Below are positions 60,887 to 64,000 of a stretch of 64,000 bases of DNA, one piece after another. Origin of the DNA: Vandiemenella viatica (lineage: Eukaryota > Arthropoda > Insecta > Orthoptera > Morabidae); NCBI GenBank assembly GCA_031002005.1, contig CM061920.1, positions 51,066,610 to 51,130,609 of the forward strand. The letters are read 5' to 3'. The translations under genes and the position numbers were made by a program. The notes beneath the pieces were generated by a model. That model was not told the origin of the DNA. It worked only from the letters and a program-made list of their open reading frames with translations, and did no database searches. The stretch's first letter is position 1, and every line of letters starts with the position of its first letter.

Positions 60887-61729
60887 GCCGGGAAACGCAA
60901 CCCACTGTTAGCGCTACAAGGAAGAAACTGCTCGCGGCGAGCGAGCGCTCAGTTTCCGGCATTGTTCGACCGTCGGCCGCGGACTATTTCATAATAATTA
61001 CGCTTCATAAACTTCATAAACTTGTGTGCTAAGCATTTAAATGTGACGTAATTCATTAGCTTACCTTATAAAAGATGCTGGAAGTGTTGACCCTCTTGTG
61101 TAATGCACATTTCACATCTTCTGAACATATTTCGAGACACACGCTGCCCTAACTGACTTAATGATTTTTTGGGTGACTGTTCGTCGAAAAGCGAAATCGT
61201 CAATTTTCTCCTCTGTGAGAATACGGTTGACCGACAGTCTCTTTTTGTTAAAAAATGAACCCGTTTCTCTTACTTTTTTAACCAGACGCAGAATTGTTGA
61301 TTTAGCTGGCAGTAAAGCGCCAGGAAATTCGCGACGAAATTTACTGCGACACTTTTTAAACGACTTCTTCTTCACATATGTATCGTAGAGAAATATTCTT
61401 TGTTGCAAACTGTAACGTACCATAATTATACTCACACTCAAACACGGTACAGATTAATAAGAGTATGAAGCCCCAAACCAGCCAAACCGCAAAGAAACGT
61501 TTATTCACAACACTGATTAATAAGAGACTGAAGTCACAAACTATCTACAATGCAAAGAAACCGTTCTTAACAATGTAAGGGTCACTGCAATGCACTGTTG
61601 GGGCAGCGGAGGTGTTAAACAGTGCGGTGATTCACGGTGCCGGTTGGCGGAAACTGCTGGCTGGACTGACCGAGCAAGTTGCCGACGGCAACAGACTGGG
61701 AGGGTAGCGTTTTTCCGGCGAACGCCCTG
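60887..61729 (-). mobile_element. TIR element with DUF4817-type transposase N-terminus
   Basis: TIRs CAGGGCGTTCGCCGG, perfect over 15 bp, flanked by TA (60885-60886, 61730-61731). The only coding piece, minus strand 61112-61441, reads YSLQQRIFLYDTYVKKKSFK, RREFPGALLPAKSTILRLVK, KVRETGSFFNKKR, the DUF4817 helix-turn-helix of Tc1/mariner-superfamily transposases. The DDE catalytic region is absent, so this is an internally deleted derivative. Confidence 0.85.
61112..61441 (-). pseudogene. DUF4817 domain (transposase DNA-binding domain, truncated)
   Basis: 109 open codons. Start ATG at 61441 precedes MVRYSLQQRIFL. Expected family length is about 350 residues or more with a DDE core; only the DNA-binding part is left. 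It lies centrally in the TIR element. The matching catalytic part of a related element is at 20060-20700. Confidence 0.75.
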
Positions 61730-62279
61730 TATTACCAGCTGCTGATTACCGATTAGTTACTTCACATACCATTAGTATATTTAATTTCAAATGCTAATAT
61801 ATAATAATCCATGATGTTTATTATATATACGAATGCGGTTTACAGATACTCTAATTGCTGCATTTGTAAATCGTCTCAACAAAAAGAAATTCATTAACTA
61901 TTTTAGTGAATGTGAATAACTTTGTCAGTTGGTTTAATAAGTGCATTGCGCGACAATCAATCCACAACATCATTTTTTTTGTTTGTGAACTTGGAACCTA
62001 TTCCGTTTAAGCCTATAGAAATTGCCATTCTGTATACACGGTTTCTGTATTTGCAGCAAATTTGCGGATAGTATCCTCCGTGAATAAGCTTTGACTGTGT
62101 AGAAACACTAGACTTTCTTTATGTTCACAGGGTATGGAAAATATTTTGTGTTGTGCATAAATATTTTTTTATATCGACTGAGAATAATTTATCTTAGTTA
62201 TGGTTATAGCTTATTAAGAGCAAGGTTAAATATTTACTTTTTTATATTATTTTATAGTGTACATTGTTTGAGTTACGTG
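61730..62279. other. hAT 5' non-coding region
   Basis: No coding signal; AT-rich sequence between the nested TIR element and the transposase. Confidence 0.4.
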
Positions 62280-63900
62280 CATGCCTCTTCCAAAATGTCT
62301 GACGGTCAAAGAAAACATCTGGTAACCAGTACAAAAAAAGAAGGTTGGGAAAGGAAGCGTAAAGGCAGAATCAATCTGGTGCGTTAAAAAAATATACTGT
62401 TTTCAGGGTTTACCAAAACAAATCTTAGAATCCAATATCAGGTCGGGATACAAAAGAAGTATAGAATCGTCAGAGAATAATAGCGAACAAATAAACGAAG
62501 TTTGTAAACCAACTGGATTTGACACCAACGTGAAACTCATAGAAGGCGTTCTAAAACTTTGTGGCCAAGAATTTTATGAGACGCCGTAAAAAGATTCTTA
62601 GTAAGGCAAGGTCCACCTAAACTATTCCATACTTACAAATTTCCTCCCAATGACACAGATCGACGTTTTAGCGCAAAATATTATGCACGAATTTTCAGCA
62701 ATGGAGAGCAAATATTGCGAGATTAGCTACTGCGTTTACTGTTTCTGTTGCAAAATTTTCAGTTGTTTAGTTAGTTCTATCTCAAAGGAGGGTTTTAAAA
62801 ATTGGAAGCACCTCGACGAATCTTTAAAAGAGCATGAAATTTCGAAAATCATAATCAGGCAAAAAAGATTAAATTGTTGTAAAACTGTAGATGCTGCCAC
62901 TCAAAGAGTTATTAATGCCGAAATAAATCATTGGAATGAGGTGCTTCTAAGAATCGTTGCAATTACCAAAATGCTTGGTAAAAGTTGACTGGTTGTTCAA
63001 GGTACAAGCGACAAGTTGTTTGAGCATAATACCGGAAATTTCTTAAAAATAGTTGAGTTACTGTCTGAATACGATCCCATTATGGAAGAGCACGTCCTTT
63101 GAGTGCTCTCAAAGGTAGAGACTAAAGCTCAATATCTTGGGAAAAATATACAAACCGGGATAGTAGATCTGCTGCATCAAAGTGTAAAGTCTCATGTTAT
63201 TAATGAAATAAAAAAAAAATCAAATATTTTTCCATAATTTTAAACTGTACTCCTGACTTTAGTAAGATACAGCAAATTACTCTTGTAATCAGATATGTTT
63301 CAACCAATAAATTTTATCCTGATGTTGAAATTAAAATTAATGAAAGCTTTTAAGGCTTCTTACCAGTCGAAAGATCCACAGGAAAACTAATGTCTGATAT
63401 TATAGTTGGAGAACTTAATGACTTGTGTTTAAATTTGCAGGATATCAGAGGACAGGGACTGACAACGAATCCAATATGAGGGGCAATAAAGCAGGAGTGC
63501 AATCTAGAATTAAACAATATAATTCGCGAGCATTCAATATTCCGTGTAGTAGCCATTCTCTCAGTCTTGTTATTAATGGCAAAAGCATGCTTGGAAGCCA
63601 CTAATTTCTTCAACATGGTCCAAAAAATATATATATATTTTTTTGGCATCTACTTTTCGATGGGCAATATTTTTAAAGCATGTTCAGGGTTCAACTTTGA
63701 AAACATGGAGTGACACTAGATGGGAGAGTAGGATAGAGAGGATAGAGGTATTAAAACCTTTAAAATTTCATTTGGGAGATGTATACGACGCGTTGCTAAG
63801 CATTTACGAAAACCAAGAAATTGATAATTTAACGATTTAGCCATTTTGGCAATTGAGTATGAAATTGCTGATGAAATAAATTTTAAGATGTCGGCCTAAT
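62280..63900 (+). pseudogene. hAT transposase (TTF/ZMYM-like type), degraded and 3' incomplete
   Basis: Segments in order: MSDGQRKHLVTSTKKEGWER (62297-62380), YCVYCFCCKIFSCL, SISKEGFKNWKHLDESLKEH (62735-62840), ATQRVINAEINHWNEVLLRI (62895-62960), GNFLKIVELLSEYDPIMEEH (63040-63095), DRGQGL and KACLEATNFFNMVQKIY (63440-63635), then STFRWAIFLKHVQGSTLKTW, SDTRWESRIERIEVLKPL and FHLGDVYDALL (63645-63800). This is the zinc-finger plus RNase-H-like core of animal hAT transposases. Stops near 62387, 62998, 63102 and frameshifts near 63440 and 63640 disable it. The C-terminal dimerisation domain would be beyond 64000. Confidence 0.85.
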
Positions 63901-64000
63901 AAAAAATTCGCAACCTGAAAGTAAGAAAAAAAAGTTTTTTGTGATTTTAGCGTATTTGATGTAATCTCGTTTTATTTTCAAAATAATGGCATTTAGATTG

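Larger units (their letters stand above)
59889..64000 (+). mobile_element. hAT transposon, left end and transposase, cut by window end
   Basis: Left end CAGGGCCCGCTCTAGGGGG, with GCATTTGCCCGGGGCGC and TTTAGGGGCGCC subterminal blocks. The transposase is at 62280-63900. Its right end is outside the window, so the target duplication (left flank GATGGGAG) cannot be checked. An 843-bp TIR element is nested at 60887-61729. Pairing left end and transposase as one element is inference from order, spacing and the known association of such ends with this transposase type. Confidence 0.6.

Noticed and set aside
61161..61388. 75-codon plus-strand frame in the TIR element
   Set aside because: It is antisense to the DUF4817 coding sequence.
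62380..62410. Short intron in the hAT transposase (GTGCGT...TTTTCAG)
   Set aside because: Only about 28 bases, too short for splicing, and the frames on either side do not join without further changes.

Overview
ORGANISM. The window is nuclear DNA of a eukaryote, very probably an arthropod and most likely an insect. It is AT-rich, has GT-AG introns of 3.6-11.8 kb, and is filled with metazoan repeats: LINEs of the CR1/Daphne/jockey, RTE and I-like groups, a Penelope-like element, Ty3/gypsy remnants, mariner/Tc1, hAT and Helitron pieces, and tRNA-headed SINEs. The SINE and LINE types remind me of polyneopteran (termite/cockroach/stick-insect-like) genomes, but that is inference. There are no bacterial-type operons, CRISPR arrays, rRNA or true tRNA genes. 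LAYOUT. The only host gene I can support is the 3' part of a short-chain dehydrogenase/reductase of the retinol dehydrogenase 11-14 type on the + strand. Its five exons are 3027-3266, 12789-12971, 19421-19530, 23175-23264 and 35040-35144. All splice phases agree, and a poly(A) signal lies near 35433. The N-terminal exon(s) with the cofactor-binding motif lie left of the window. INTRONS. Intron 1 holds a decayed gypsy element (minus), a Penelope-like element with inverted, hammerhead-like termini that was split by a miniature LTR element and a foldback MITE, a minisatellite, and a long LTR-like repeat. Intron 2 holds a CR1-group LINE (minus), a solo LTR with a TTGT target duplication, an RTE-like LINE (minus) and another CR1-group LINE (+). 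Intron 3 holds two Tc1/mariner-type transposons and a SINE. Intron 4 holds a broken mariner with a SINE in it, a nearly complete Daphne/CR1-type LINE (intact ORF1, frameshifted ORF2), a second LINE (minus), another LTR copy and a SINE. DOWNSTREAM. From 35.5 to 64 kb I see only mobile DNA: LINE fragments, hAT MITEs with exact 8-bp target duplications, a Tc1-like element split by a SINE, hairpin MITEs, a minus-strand LTR copy, a Helitron-like element with an alternating two-monomer tandem array beside a Helitron Rep fragment, an I-like LINE nested with SINE and MITE, gypsy pol remnants, and at the right edge a hAT transposon carrying a TIR element of the DUF4817 transposase type. HOW IT FITS TOGETHER. 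The elements do not form a pathway; they form a layered record of insertions. Many junctions have readable target duplications, so the order can be inferred: LINEs and gypsy first, DNA transposons and LTRs next, SINEs and hAT MITEs last. The most unusual items are the recurrent promoter-bearing LTR family without any interior, the Penelope-like element with inverted ribozyme-like ends, the miniature LTR element at 6.6-7.5 kb, and the dimeric tandem array at 50.2-51.5 kb. All positions come from reading by eye; element edges without a target duplication are approximate.
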